Shown here one piece after another: positions 44,774-56,263 of a stretch of 64,000 nt of DNA (its first letter is position 1; each line of letters starts with the position of its first letter). Under the pieces are notes generated by a model. It did not search any database. It was not told the origin of the DNA and saw nothing but the letters and a program-made list of their open reading frames with translations. The translations under genes were made by a program, and so were the position numbers. The stretch comes from Hydractinia symbiolongicarpus (taxonomy: Eukaryota > Cnidaria > Hydrozoa > Anthoathecata > Hydractiniidae), in assembly GCF_029227915.1 (NCBI RefSeq), contig NC_079879.1, positions 27,098,501-27,162,500 of the forward strand, given 5' to 3'.

Positions 44774-45040
44774 ATGAAAACAATGGATGGGGAAATGACA
44801 AACCTTGAGAAAGAATCAGGTGTTTACTTGTTGGCTAAGTTGGAGAAAACTGACATCAAAAATTACTGGACGCCACAGTACATAGGGAAAAGCTATCAAC
44901 TGGAAGTACGTCTCCCAAATCACGAAAAGATTGAGCAACTTTTGAACAAAAAAGAGCCGATTTATGTGCTCTATATTCCGATTCCACATCCAGCAGCGTT
45001 TGAATTGTGCTTAAAATCGGTGAACAACACTCAAATTTAA
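44774..45040 (+). CDS. small GIY-YIG-like domain protein
   Basis: An 88-codon intronless frame beginning ATG AAA ACA ATG. It reads SGVYLLAKLE at residues 15-24 and PQYIGKS at 35-41, followed by VRLPNH, matching the order G-[IV]-Y ... Y-I-G-[KR]-[ST] ... R-L-x-x-H of the GIY-YIG nuclease fold. The end (IYVLYIPIPHP, FELCLKS) fits the later strand and helix with a Glu that could be the metal ligand. It is compact but near the size of an isolated domain. GIY-YIG domains occur in homing nucleases, SLX1, Penelope-type retroelements and other mobile elements; no reverse transcriptase lies nearby. Could be a mobile-element ORF, a captured gene or one exon of something larger. Confidence 0.5.
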   Translation: MKTMDGEMTNLEKESGVYLLAKLEKTDIKNYWTPQYIGKSYQLEVRLPNHEKIEQLLNKKEPIYVLYIPIPHPAAFELCLKSVNNTQI

Positions 45041-47607
45041 ATCATTAAAAGAAAATAACTTTTTCGTCATTGAACAATTTTGCAAAAAAACAACCATAGT
45101 ACTGCAGCCTAAATCTTTTTCTATAAACATTCATAGCTGTAAGTGAAGCAGCATACATTTTGGTATAAAAAATATTATTACTTTATTATTTTTTGTTGTA
45201 TAACTTGCTTATTCTTTATAATAAATTTAGAGGTACGTAAAAAAATGGGTTTTTTTTATCTCTATTAACAAGCTAATGAATCTAGCTAGTAGGATGCAAA
45301 CATGAGAAATGTTTCAATGAGACCTTGGAGGAAAGGAAGTTATAATTATATAGCTACGAGGCCAATTATTTATTTGTTAATAAAAAATAATTTTTTTTAA
45401 ATAAAGCTAAAAGTAGTCAATTTTTTTTGGAATTTCGTAGTATTTCATAGAGGAGGGCTAACAAAGCTGTATTTTTATATTTTCATGTTTTTTTTCCTGA
45501 ATATTCTTGATCAGTCTTGCACATAGATAGTATCAGCACTTTTCTAGCGCTTTGATGCAACTAAAATGCAACGCGATAACCACCAAAACCTTCCTCAGTG
45601 ATGCATTCTTTTTCAACAATACAAAAAAGTTTGATGGATTCATCAGCACCATCATTTTAAGGCATGATTATAATTTATATGAGGGCAGACCCACTCTCGT
45701 GCCCTGGGTTTTTTGACTTTTTTTGATATGAAAGATGACGTCGAAAATACCCTGGTATCGTTGACCGGATTTTGAAAAATGATTGGCTTTCACATTTTCG
45801 CATAATTATAATGATTTTTTACCTTAGTCAGCACTTTTCAGGTTAATAATAATGGTGCATGAAGCCGGGACCATCAGATTTGTAAACAAAGCTAGCAAAA
45901 TTTATGAAAACATTTTGGTGTTACTTTGTTAGATTTATTGAAACATAACTGACTCAGAACTGGTGCTGTGTTGTACATTAAGAAAGAATAGTAGACTGCT
46001 GAAAGAACATCCCTGTCTTTTAAAAAATGTTTACTAGCTAAGGTAGCTAAAACAAGGTTGTTAATATGCTTAGCACGTAGTAGGTGATAAAAAACCTGCT
46101 GCAGACGTGGTGATAACATATATCTTTTTGTATTTTAGCTTGGTACTTTGTTTACATTTAGCTAGCTCAACTTTTTCAACGTTTGCAAATTACGATAGGA
46201 TTAGACATTAGAGACTTTATTCCTCGTAAAATGTAATAGCAACATATTTGTTTGAAATCCTACAAATATGTATATTTTTGGGACCCTTTTTCCGAAAAAT
46301 TGTCAAATATTTACTTAAATTAATAAATTTATTCAAGAAAAAGAAAAAAGGGGGAATCTTAGCGTCTCTGAGAAATCTATGAATTTCAATAATACCTTAA
46401 CCACATTTATCCAGACGCAGGTAAAATCAACCTACACACAGCTTAAAACGACGCGGATTTCAAAAGATCTTCCAAATTCTCCTCAAATGTCCTCATTTTT
46501 TTTAAAAAAATTAGGTTTTCTTCTCAAATCTCGTCAAAAAAAATTTGGCATTTGGTTATTTTTTATATATGCTTGATATTATACTGTTTATTTTGGATCA
46601 CCAAAACTTGTGGCCTCCAAACACTTATCTTCTGTAGGAAAATACTGAGATGCCAGTCTGTGTGTTCCTTCATTTTTACAAGTGCAATAATTCTCTAAAA
46701 TATCCCTTTTTGCTGTTTAAGCTAACTACATAACTGAATGTGTACGGCAAACTGTTGTTATATATCTGAAGCTGTCTACATATATCCAGAAATTAGTCTG
46801 GCCTTCTCTTCACTACCTTTTTTCATAAGATTCAAAATGCCACAAAATAAAAACTATCTCCATAAACTGGGGATTTAAAATCTAACAATGAATTATCTGA
46901 GTTCAGCAAAAAACATCTTTATTCAGGAAAGCTAGCTAAATTATATTAAAGTATTATGTAACCTTCTAATAAGACAGCACATCTTATTTAAAAGTTGAAA
47001 GATGTTTATTGCTGTTACCAAGATAACTTTTCTTGTATATTTTAGTTGTGAGACAATACAATATGTTAGTACGTTTTGTGTTGTAGGAACATAAAATTCC
47101 ACCCGCTAAAGTTCCACCATTGTCGCATATATTAACGTATGACGCGACCAAAAGTTCTTGCCAGCCTTTTTTACTTAACTGAATTTTTTGCCGACTTTTT
47201 TGACTTTGGTGATGATTTTTTTTAATTTAGTGTCTATGAAACTGTAACGGTAGTAAAAAGAACAACTTCTTTGTAAATAACATTTCAAGTGGGCGTAGAA
47301 GAAGGAACAAGAAGTTGAGGACCCAAGCAGAGTGAAAAAGAAAGTAAAAAATCATTGTAATTGACTAATTTATATAGTTTTCTTTATCCTCTTTTTGAAC
47401 CTTGAAAAGGCTTGAAAATTCAACCTTTTTTGGTCATTTTCGATCCGGAAATTAGTCGGTAAAAAGTTAGCAAATTCAAAAATTTAGTCGACAAAAAAGT
47501 ATTATTTTTGGTCGACATTTCTTGCTCACATTTTTTTACCGATAAGTACTATGAAAAAGAGTTTCTACATTTATTTTTTGGATACAATCTGTATTCTGTA
47601 ACTCTGC
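45041..47607. other. AT-rich intergenic, no convincing gene
   Basis: A 75-codon minus-strand frame at 45892-46119 (RLQQVFYHLLRAKH...) has protein-like composition but no recognised family or splice support. Otherwise no coding sequence seen. Confidence 0.4.
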
Positions 47608-47610
47608 TTA

Positions 47611-48683
47611 AGGTTCCGTTACACGTAGCAAAATTTGCAATAGCAAATAACATACAAGTGCTTGTGCAAGTACTTGTGCAATACAATATTATGTGTAACA
47701 GCTGCTATTATGCATTGCGCATGTCCTTTTACAAGAACTTATGCAAGTTCTGATTTTTTAAAAAAGGATTTGAAAAAATCGACGTTTGCTATAGCAAATA
47801 AACAATAGGTTGCGATCAAGTTCGGAATGTTAATCGATTAATGATATTAGACATTTGTTTTCCTTGTTGTTTTCATTATAATTTTTCATTGCAATGCCAG
47901 TCAAAGACATACAAAAGAAAATGGTCGGTTTGGGATTGTATTACGGTCAATTAAAACGAAAGTCCGAGTTTCGAAGAAAGGTGGAGTAGGTTCGGATGAG
48001 GTTTTCACTCTCCAATGGTCTTTCTATGAGAAGGTGGATAGCTTCTTATCTGATTATATAACTCCTCACGCCACAGAATCCAACATTAATGTAGGCGAAG
48101 ATCCGAATGGTGATGATGAAACTCCTACGCCGGCGCTCAATCATAAACGAAAAAAGTCATGTCTAAAAAAAGATCAAGATGTATCTGTTGCAGACAGATA
48201 AAATCGTTATCGAGCGATTGAATGAACCTCCTCAGACGTCGTTCGCAGTTGTAAACCTAAAACTGAGTCCTAATGAAATCGAAACCCAAGAACAATTGTT
48301 TGGTAGAATGATTTCGAAGAATTTCTTTGATATAGAAAACATGTACACCCGAGAAAAGTGTAAAAAACGGAAATGTTCCGCGTCTTTTTAGTCACTAAAG
48401 GATGTTATTGCAAGCCCCTTTCGTTTGTCTCTCTAATAACCATGGTCGCACGCGTTGCTTTCTTTTTTGCACTGACTTTTTTTCACCTTAACTGCCAGCG
48501 ATAGCGCCAGAATTTAAACAAGGTCTTCTTGTTCCCAAACCATTTTTAAAATGAAAGCACAAGAACTCACATTTGTTTTTTTTCATTTAAAATCGACAAA
48601 TCTTGTGCAAGCTTGTACAAGTGCTTGCAGAAGCGCTTGTATGTTATTTGCTATTGCAAACTTTGCTACGTGTAACGGACCCT
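47611..48683 (+). mobile_element. Harbinger-like transposon with long inverted ends, TTA-flanked
   Basis: Left aggttccgttacacgtagca and right tgctacgtgtaacggaccct are inverted, with high similarity running about 75-85 bp inward (ttgcaatagcaaataacata and its complement). TTA duplications lie at 47608-47610 and 48684-48686. The 1,073-bp interior carries only a MADF/SANT-like remnant, no transposase. PIF/Harbinger elements typically encode such a second DNA-binding protein and use 3-bp TWA targets. Confidence 0.85.
47890..48391 (+). pseudogene. MADF/Myb-SANT-like protein remnant of the Harbinger-like element
   Basis: Read across frames: DIQKKMVGLGLYYGQLKRKS, then after a shift GVGSDEVFTLQWSFYEKVD / SFLSDYITPHATESN. 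This is the W-x-F/Y-Y-x-x-[ML]-x-F-L end of a MADF domain with a typical ATESN follow-up. The tail (48179-48391) has ETQEQLFGRMI, the short dimerisation-type helix often found at the end of these proteins. At least two frameshifts; not functional. Confidence 0.6.
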
Positions 48684-48686
48684 TTA

Positions 48687-51600
48687 AATTATGTTCGATT
48701 TTACAACCGGTGTCCGCTATTAGTTGATGATCAACTATCATCAGCAATAAACCTTGAAATTGAAGGCAGGTATAATCCATAATAGTAAGAATGTTTTTTT
48801 ATATCTTTCATTTTTTCCATTCAAATTATAAAATTATAAAAGTTATTTAATCGGTAAAGAAAACTACTGCCCTTTTTAATCATAAACTTATTTTTTTTTA
48901 TTAGCGGTGGCGCATTAATATGTAGTAGTTTAGGAAAGACTGGCAAAAGTTACTAAAAAACATGTTATAAAGTATAAAATGTCATAATCTTTAAATTCAA
49001 ACTGTTGTCTGATTTTTATCACTAAATCGTTTTTTAATCACTTCCACTTATATTTATATTTAAAATCGACTAGTTGACGCAAAAAAAACAAAAGTTGATC
49101 TTACCACCCAAATTCACAGTGGCAAAACTGCTTTCATTAATGGTAGAATATGAGAAAATTGCAATTTCAATTTTAAAGGCATTTTAAGTATTTGGGGTGA
49201 CTACAATACTCGATGATGAAGCAGTATTCATAAAATAAGGGAAGTTATAATCTTGCCATAGCAAAGCTTGGATGTCGAGATGTTGTTGTAATCCAGGCTA
49301 ATTTAATTGGGTCTTTCGAATTAGCACGATGTAACAGACGATTAAGGATTTCTCACTTCATTTCAACCAGTATGAACAAATAATCAGATAAAATGGTTGT
49401 GTTTTTGATAGCTTGAGACCCTGACCAAAAGCTACGTCACGAACAACACGCTCTTTTAATTGAACCTTTTTGTCCTATTTATTTCTTAACTTAATAAACT
49501 CTTTTGTTTGCGGAGCCATGTCCGTGAATTTTTCCTCTACCGGCGATTTCAAAAAACTCAAAATGGCGATCTTAAAAGATACGCAGTTATATGATAGGTT
49601 TGAAGTAATAGTCCACGGGATAGCCCGCCCCTTTCGCGTAGCTAAGCCCGTGTTTCGGCTTACCTACATATTTCGCGTTTTTTCAGCACGAAGTGATCTT
49701 GGCAGCCATATTGCAATAATGTTGACTATTATTTTTTTCGTTTCTTATAAAAAGAACTTATTGAAATCATTTTTTAACAACTTTTTTTTATTAAACAAAT
49801 GCTATGAATAATTTCTTTTTTTTTTGGAAATTGCAATTGTTTATGCGTTTACAATATAATTTTTTTAAAAACATTTTTAAACCTTGCTATGGTAGTTAAC
49901 CTGCAAATGTATACTCTATTATTATGGTTTTATCAATAATTTAAAAATTGGTAAATTCTATGTTTTGTGGTCTACGAAACAAGAAACTTTCTGCAAATAT
50001 TCAAGAAAGCGCAATTGATTTACAAATTCTAATGAAACTGCCTTACATTTACTTTTTTAAGATATTCACATTCCAGATTGGGCGGCAATCGTTTACTTGT
50101 CAACATATTTAACAATCTGGTCCGTAATTTTATTCACCTTATTTGTTACTTTCAAATCAATCTGATAGGCCCCTTCAAAAGTCCTAAGATCTGAAACTTA
50201 CAAGGTATAATTAATGCAAAATTCAATCAATTCTGCTAAGATTTTAATTCCGACAAAGCAAATATAAATACGCAGCGATGTCCGAATCCAAAAAAAAGGG
50301 ACTATATACAACTTTTTGCAGATTACTCGAAATTTAGTTCTCTATATTTTTTCCTCTGTTCTGTTTTTATGTCTAATGTGAAACACTGCGAAAGTTGATA
50401 TAAATACTATCGATTTATTGCAACGGGCGTATATGCAGAACAAAGGTATTGAAATTATGTTTGACTGTGAGCTATTAAAACTTGCAAAATTTACAGATCT
50501 AGCTGTGCACCTGAGTTTCTAATGATTTGAGCGCTGTTAAATGGACCTTAGATTGACCGATATATGATGATATATTTGCAGACCAAAATCAACAAATGCG
50601 AGTACTGCTGTTTCAAGTGTGTACTATTAAGATACGAAAATGTCATATGGGGACTAGAAGTTTACCAACGCTTTATTAAAAGTTCCGGGGAAATGAATGC
50701 AATATATTTTTCTAAGAATACAGACGGTTGTGGTGAGTAAGGATAGGAAAAGGTTTTCTAACAAAAATGAAATGAAAAAAGAAATAAACAAAAAACAAAA
50801 ATTTTACCAAAAGTTAGATTTAATCATAAGATTTAATTCTTCTGACTACTCGTTTGAATGTATTAATTGTAGCATTAGAACTCCTCTTTATTCCACTGCA
50901 CTAAAATTGCAGTCATATTGACACTTCAAATGTTATACAAACCAACAAAGATCAAAAAGGCAAAACAAAAAAACCATCACCAGAATAAACACGCATTCAT
51001 TTTTGGATGCCAAACTGTTCTTTGCAAAGATGCGTCGTGCATGTCACGAAATTAAAATTTATTAACCGCTTCATTACATTTGATTGCCCATGAAGGCACA
51101 TTCTTTATGCATGCGACTGTGACACGGAAATAACAATTTTGATATCATTAAGTAAACTGATAGGAAGAGTACACCAACATTATACAAAATCCCACTCGCA
51201 TTATGACGTCATGTTTGTCAAATGTGTATGTGACAGTTGTGGGCGTATGTTGATCCGCGTAACAGTGTGTGACAGGGTGACCTGGAAACGGAGGCAAGAA
51301 TGTTTTATTCACTAAAGAGACATAACTTCATTTCCAATGTCAAACTGCTCGTGGACGTTCATCATTTGTTTGTTTTTATGATCACAAATGTTGCACCGTC
51401 AGCATTACCAAACACATTTACAAAAAAAAACTATATTTTTATTTATGCATTATAAAACGCTTGTGGTATTTACAGAAAGGGAATAATATCTTTCTTTTTT
51501 CAAAAATATTGGAGAGGAGGTGTGCAATTGCACTGATTTTATCAAGAATAATAGTCCACCACTCGAATTGAAAACACATTCTAGTATTTTTAGAATTAAT

Positions 51601-53417
51601 TTGAGCTAAAGCTAAAAATAAATATATCAGTAGTATGTTTTGGTCATCTGAATAAAGCTGTTTGAGAATGTCGGTGATGACCATGCTACAAGTTGCGAAA
51701 CCTTTGCGATCAATCTCTTACTTCACCTCAATTTTTGCATCAAAGAAGACATGAAACCTTGTTAGTGAAGTAATCTAAAGTGGACTTATAAAGTACTTAT
51801 AAAAATATGTCTACTGTGAATGTGCATGCCATTTCTCGTTCAACAGGCTATTATTTTATTCAAGTTAAGTGTCGACAAGATAATTTTATAAAATGCTTCA
51901 ATCATATTTACACACTTTTTTTGAAGAATATTTACTATTATCTTTAAACTGCAATCTCAGCCATTTATAAAAAGCATATTCTTTCAGTAACAAAACTTTT
52001 TTTTCAGACAGTCAATGTTATGCTCGAAGCCTTTGGTATTGTTAAAGTACTTCGTGTGTCTCAACATGACAACGTAACGCGTTGTCATGGCTTAGGATGC
52101 TGGAGAAGCTTAAAATATTATCTATTTGCAAGGGTTGTTAATAGTAAATATATACGTATTTGTCAACGATTATTACTACGTCTTTAATGAAAGAACATCT
52201 ATCTTTTAGAAGAACTCCAGATCACAAAAATCCTTGGTCAGGTATGCACGAAGGAAAAATTGTTAAACATTGAAATGAGTTCACAAATTTAAAAAAGAAA
52301 TTCGAGTGGTAATATGTCTTGTGTAACCAAAAGTTCCTCAAACAATGTCTGCAAGAATAGAATGCTGATATGGTATTGCTTTACAGAATATAAAATTATC
52401 CAAAAATTTTTCTTTTTCTTTCTTGTACCTAAATCTGCCCAATTGTTCTTCATTTTCTTTAACCCTCGTGGTGCGGTCTTTATGTCAAAAAGCCCAATCT
52501 TGACATAACTTTTATTCCAAATTCAATTGACCGTAACTCCAGAACAAAAACGAACTAGACGCTCAATCCAGGCTCATTTCATAGAAAAAGGCCTAAACTT
52601 TCATTTTAGCGTCCAGAAATTTGCGCTGTCCTCGTGAACCTCCCCCCCCCCCCGGACAGCCCACTCGGCTGTTGACTTTAGTTTAGCATAAGAAAGGATT
52701 TCACGCATTAGATGTGTCGCAAATGCATTGGGCGCACGCTGAATAGATGTGCGATGACACAAATAATCTGGAGAAGCAAATGATTCATTCGATTGCATAC
52801 TGCGTGTTTTTTAGCGAAGTTTGTCAGTATGATATTGCCCACTCATTAAGAAGACTTCGCAATTATCTTTTTCTTTTTTTTTCTTGATATCCTTTGAAAC
52901 ACGTTTGTATTTCAATTTTACACTTTTTAAAAATTGATAAATTTCCTGGCATACTGTATATCCATACGTATTTTTCATCTTTCTTTGTGGTTTAATAAAA
53001 CGTGTCCAAAACATTTTTTTTCATTAGAAAAGTTACATATGTTTGTTCATTTGCTTATTGATTAAAGGCTTGGATGTGGTTACAAGAAGTTCGAACAGTT
53101 GTAAGCAAAATTGCTATTCCTATCGACCTTTAATTGCTCTTAACAAAGCAACATTTAATAAAATTTTCCTTCTTATCTTGAATTATTTAAATCTACGCTA
53201 AAAATCTCATAAGGAATAGGGGGATTCTTTTAAAAATACTTCACAACTTTACTAATATTTTTAATACATATATTACTTTACAATATTAATGTATAAATAC
53301 ATATATATATATAAATATGCTACAATCTATTTGATATTTTTGTGTTCAATAAATTAGTTATTAGATTAAAAAATAAATAATATTAATAAATAAACAAATA
53401 AAAAAACATAAAGTCTA
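48687..53417. other. long AT-rich stretch, no gene seen
   Basis: No exon with recognised domain or good splice pairing on either strand. A run of 12 C at 52642-52653 is the only sharp composition feature. A frame at 49518-49811 is protein-like at its start (MSVNFSSTGDFKKLK) but becomes low complexity. Confidence 0.45.
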
Positions 53418-53946
53418 CTATGTTTTAATTAGTCCCCATCTCAACTCACATCCAGTTCTTAAACGTAACTCGTCTCTTTTATTTGTCTTAGTATTTTTAA
53501 CAAATCGGTCGCCGTAAAGTTGCGTGCACTTCAGTTTTAGACCATCTTTTTTGATTAAGTTATGAACCCAATTTTTTTCTTCAGTATTACAAACGATTTC
53601 TTTGTAGTTATAACTTGACACTTGGGATTGGAGTACAGTTACTGCGCAAGGCATTGACTTTGTTTCAATCTGATGATTATGTAGTATCACCTTCACCTTC
53701 TTTGTACTGTCATGCAGCTGTATTTGTGATTGGAATGATGTCGGTCTTTGTTCAGACAATTGAATTTGTATTGAAATTAGAAGCACCGCAATTTTTACCA
53801 GTAACTGGAAAAAAGAAATTACCATCTTACAATATAATTATACAAAATACATAACTAGATTTTAATTACAATCTTTTTTCAGAAAACAAACAAACACGTA
53901 ATTGGTGTAATCAAAGAATGTATGAAATCCAACTGAATCTTACCAT
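53418..53946 (-). CDS. small secreted four-cysteine protein B (two exons)
   Basis: Paralogue of gene A at 3.1-4.3 kb. Exon 1 carries the ATG alone (53946-53944), followed at once by GTAAGA; intron 53805-53943 ends ttttttccag; exon 2 is 53418-53804, ending TAG. The product is 129 aa: signal peptide LLVKIAVLLISIQIQ, then a basic chain with four cysteines (C-x18-C-x20-C-x25-C). Shared with A: C-x18-C, YNYKEIVC versus YQYKEHIC, Trp seven residues after the second Cys, and C-terminal GCELRW versus RCEMRW. Overall identity is low, so the duplication is old or the proteins evolve fast. Two disulfides and export are likely; receptor or target unknown. Confidence 0.7.
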
Positions 53947-54020
53947 TCTTGTTGTTTTGTCTGTGTATCACCTATCTATCCTTAGTGGAAATGTGTATGT
54001 GTGAAAAGGTCGGATGGCGA

Positions 54021-54028
54021 TTTTTATA
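54021..54028 (-). promoter_or_regulatory. TATA box of secreted-protein gene B
   Basis: TATAAAAA on the minus strand, 75 bases upstream of the ATG at 53946. Confidence 0.6.
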
Positions 54029-55733
54029 CTATTTCGTTGGTTTTATTATTTAAATATGTATACTACTTTCTGACATCCGGTTAGCTTAATTATTTCTTTA
54101 ATGGTAAAACACAATTAGCCTTTGACCCAAGGGCAGTTAATTAAGTTTCACAGTGATGAAAAGGTTTTCATTTCCAATACCGGGTTAAATATTTCTTGCA
54201 TTTCGAGATGGGTTACAGAGTAGCTATTGGTTGAATATGAATGCAATAAAAACTCCAGGATAATGAGGACACCAGGTCAACATTTTCATTGTTGTTTAAG
54301 AAAGTTGGAATTTCTTTTAAAAAATTAAGTGAGTTTTACGTAAACGAGAAAGTTTTGACCTTAAAAAAAACATGAAAATCTTTTTCTAAATATGGTAAAG
54401 CAACCGAAACAAATTAATATTTTGTATTTTATTTCGTTTAATTTTACACTATGACATTAACATTGTGCCATCAAAAATTGTTGTAATCTAATTTGTGTTT
54501 TTAAAACAACCGATAAAAACATGCGTCGTAGACAATAAAAATTATTATCGGGATTTCCTATATTCCGAAAAAAGCGGGTGATTCACATGAAGGTTCACAA
54601 AGAAGTAATGTGAACACATTAGCTTATCTATGTTTCTGTTGTCAGATAAAACTAAGTGCGAAACTGATGTTTTAAATTTCGATAATTTAGAATTTTTGAT
54701 ATAGGTCCCTCGTTATTCATATTTGAAATTGAGGATAAAATTTTTAAAAGAAAGGCATAAGACGTCAAAAGGTTAGTTTAATAACATGAAATCAATAAAT
54801 CTAAGAGAATTTCAAGAAGACAAATTATCTATCATTAATCTCTCATTAATCAATATTATAACGGAGCACTTCCCCAGCCTAGATAATTAACTTTATTAGG
54901 CTTTATTACACAGGAAGTGATATGTAAATCATCTATGATGGAGAAAGCACGTTGCCTTTGTGGTTTAATCGTAATGACATCAACTTATGTGATTTTTTAA
55001 TCATTTCTAAGTAAACTGGATCAGTCTGTACGCGTGAGAAAGAACGAATTGGTAACTTAACGTGACTGAAAATGATGGAATTGAAAGTGCAATAAATCAC
55101 CGCAGGTTTAGACAGTGGAAGGTGAAAGTTCAAAATTTTCTATAGGAGATACAAGCTAAGGTTTGTTTCCATTTTCTTCCAGGAATTTAATGAAGATAAT
55201 AATTATTGTTATTATTAATATTCTGTTCGTGGTGAGAAGTTTTAAATAAACTTTGGACAAAAAAAATTGTGAAATAAAGTTAAAGGTTAACCCAAAAATT
55301 ATTTTTTTAAATTCAATAAACAAAGTAAACAAAATCAAAATTTGTAGTTTTGTTCCGCACTTGCAACAGGAAAAGTTGAAATCTCACCCTTTGTGTTTTT
55401 TAAGTTTCCACCGAAATCTGGATATATCAATTGAAAACAGCTTTCCTTTTATGACATCAATGTGTTCAGAAAGAACTGTCATGAACAGAGCGTTGTCGCG
55501 TATAATCTGATTTTACGTTTAAGTTAATTAACTAGTTATAATTTTATTAACATTATTTTTTCCGGTTATTTTTTCAGTTTCTACAGAGTACCTTTAGAGA
55601 AAAAAATCAAGCTTGTGTCAGAAATGGTTCCAAGACGTATGTCGTGATGGTGACTTGCAAAAATATTCAGGATGTTAGAGACCTGAGTGTCACGAAATGA
55701 ACTATAGTATCTTTTTTAGCTTTTCAATTCATA
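54029..55733. other. intergenic, no gene seen
   Basis: AT-rich. Open frames near 55156-55510 are low-complexity and not supported. Confidence 0.5.
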
Positions 55734-55735
55734 TA

Positions 55736-56261
55736 CAGTCAACGCTATATCCCAAATACCCCTTATCTCGAACTTTCGATATCTGGAACCTTTTTGCCAT
55801 CTCTTGTAGGCAAAATTACGTTGCATATCTAAAATTCCCTTATCTCTAACTTTCGCTTTGTCGAACAATTTTCCCGATCCCTTCAGCTCATTTCATTGCG
55901 TTATCTCGAACTTTTCCCTTATTTAACGAAAAAAACATTCAATTATATAAAAAGTTTGATGTATACATAAAAGAGACTTTCAAATGTTTACAATTTTGGA
56001 TTTTTGAAATCCTACTTATTTTAGAAATGACTAACAAGCAGAAGCTCGTGGTAAAAATGTTGGCTGGGAAATGCTATAAAAGAATTGCAGACAGGGTAAA
56101 AAATCTAGTTCTAATTAAGAACGTAAACCTTCGTAAACAAGTACGGTTATTTCACTATCCCGAACTTTAAAGGCCTTCGACGCTCCATATCTCGACTATC
56201 CTCGAACTTTTAATATCTCAAACTTTTTTCCCTGAGAATTCGAGATTTTGAGCGTCGACAA
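55736..56261. mobile_element. pogo/Tigger-like MITE, TA-flanked
   Basis: Left cagtcaacgctatatccc and right tgagcgtcgacaa are inverted; TA at 55734-55735 and 56262-56263. Many internal tatctcgaact boxes. Near 56026 a short frame MTNKQKLVVKMLAGKCYKRI resembles the CENP-B-type helix-turn-helix at the N-terminus of pogo transposases, so it is probably an internal-deletion derivative. Confidence 0.7.
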
Positions 56262-56263
56262 TA

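Noticed and set aside
45892-46119. 75-codon minus-strand frame as a gene
   Set aside because: Protein-like in composition but without a recognised domain, splice sites or flanking exons.
52642-52653. Run of 12 C residues
   Set aside because: A simple homopolymer; possibly a slippage site or assembly uncertainty, not a feature by itself.
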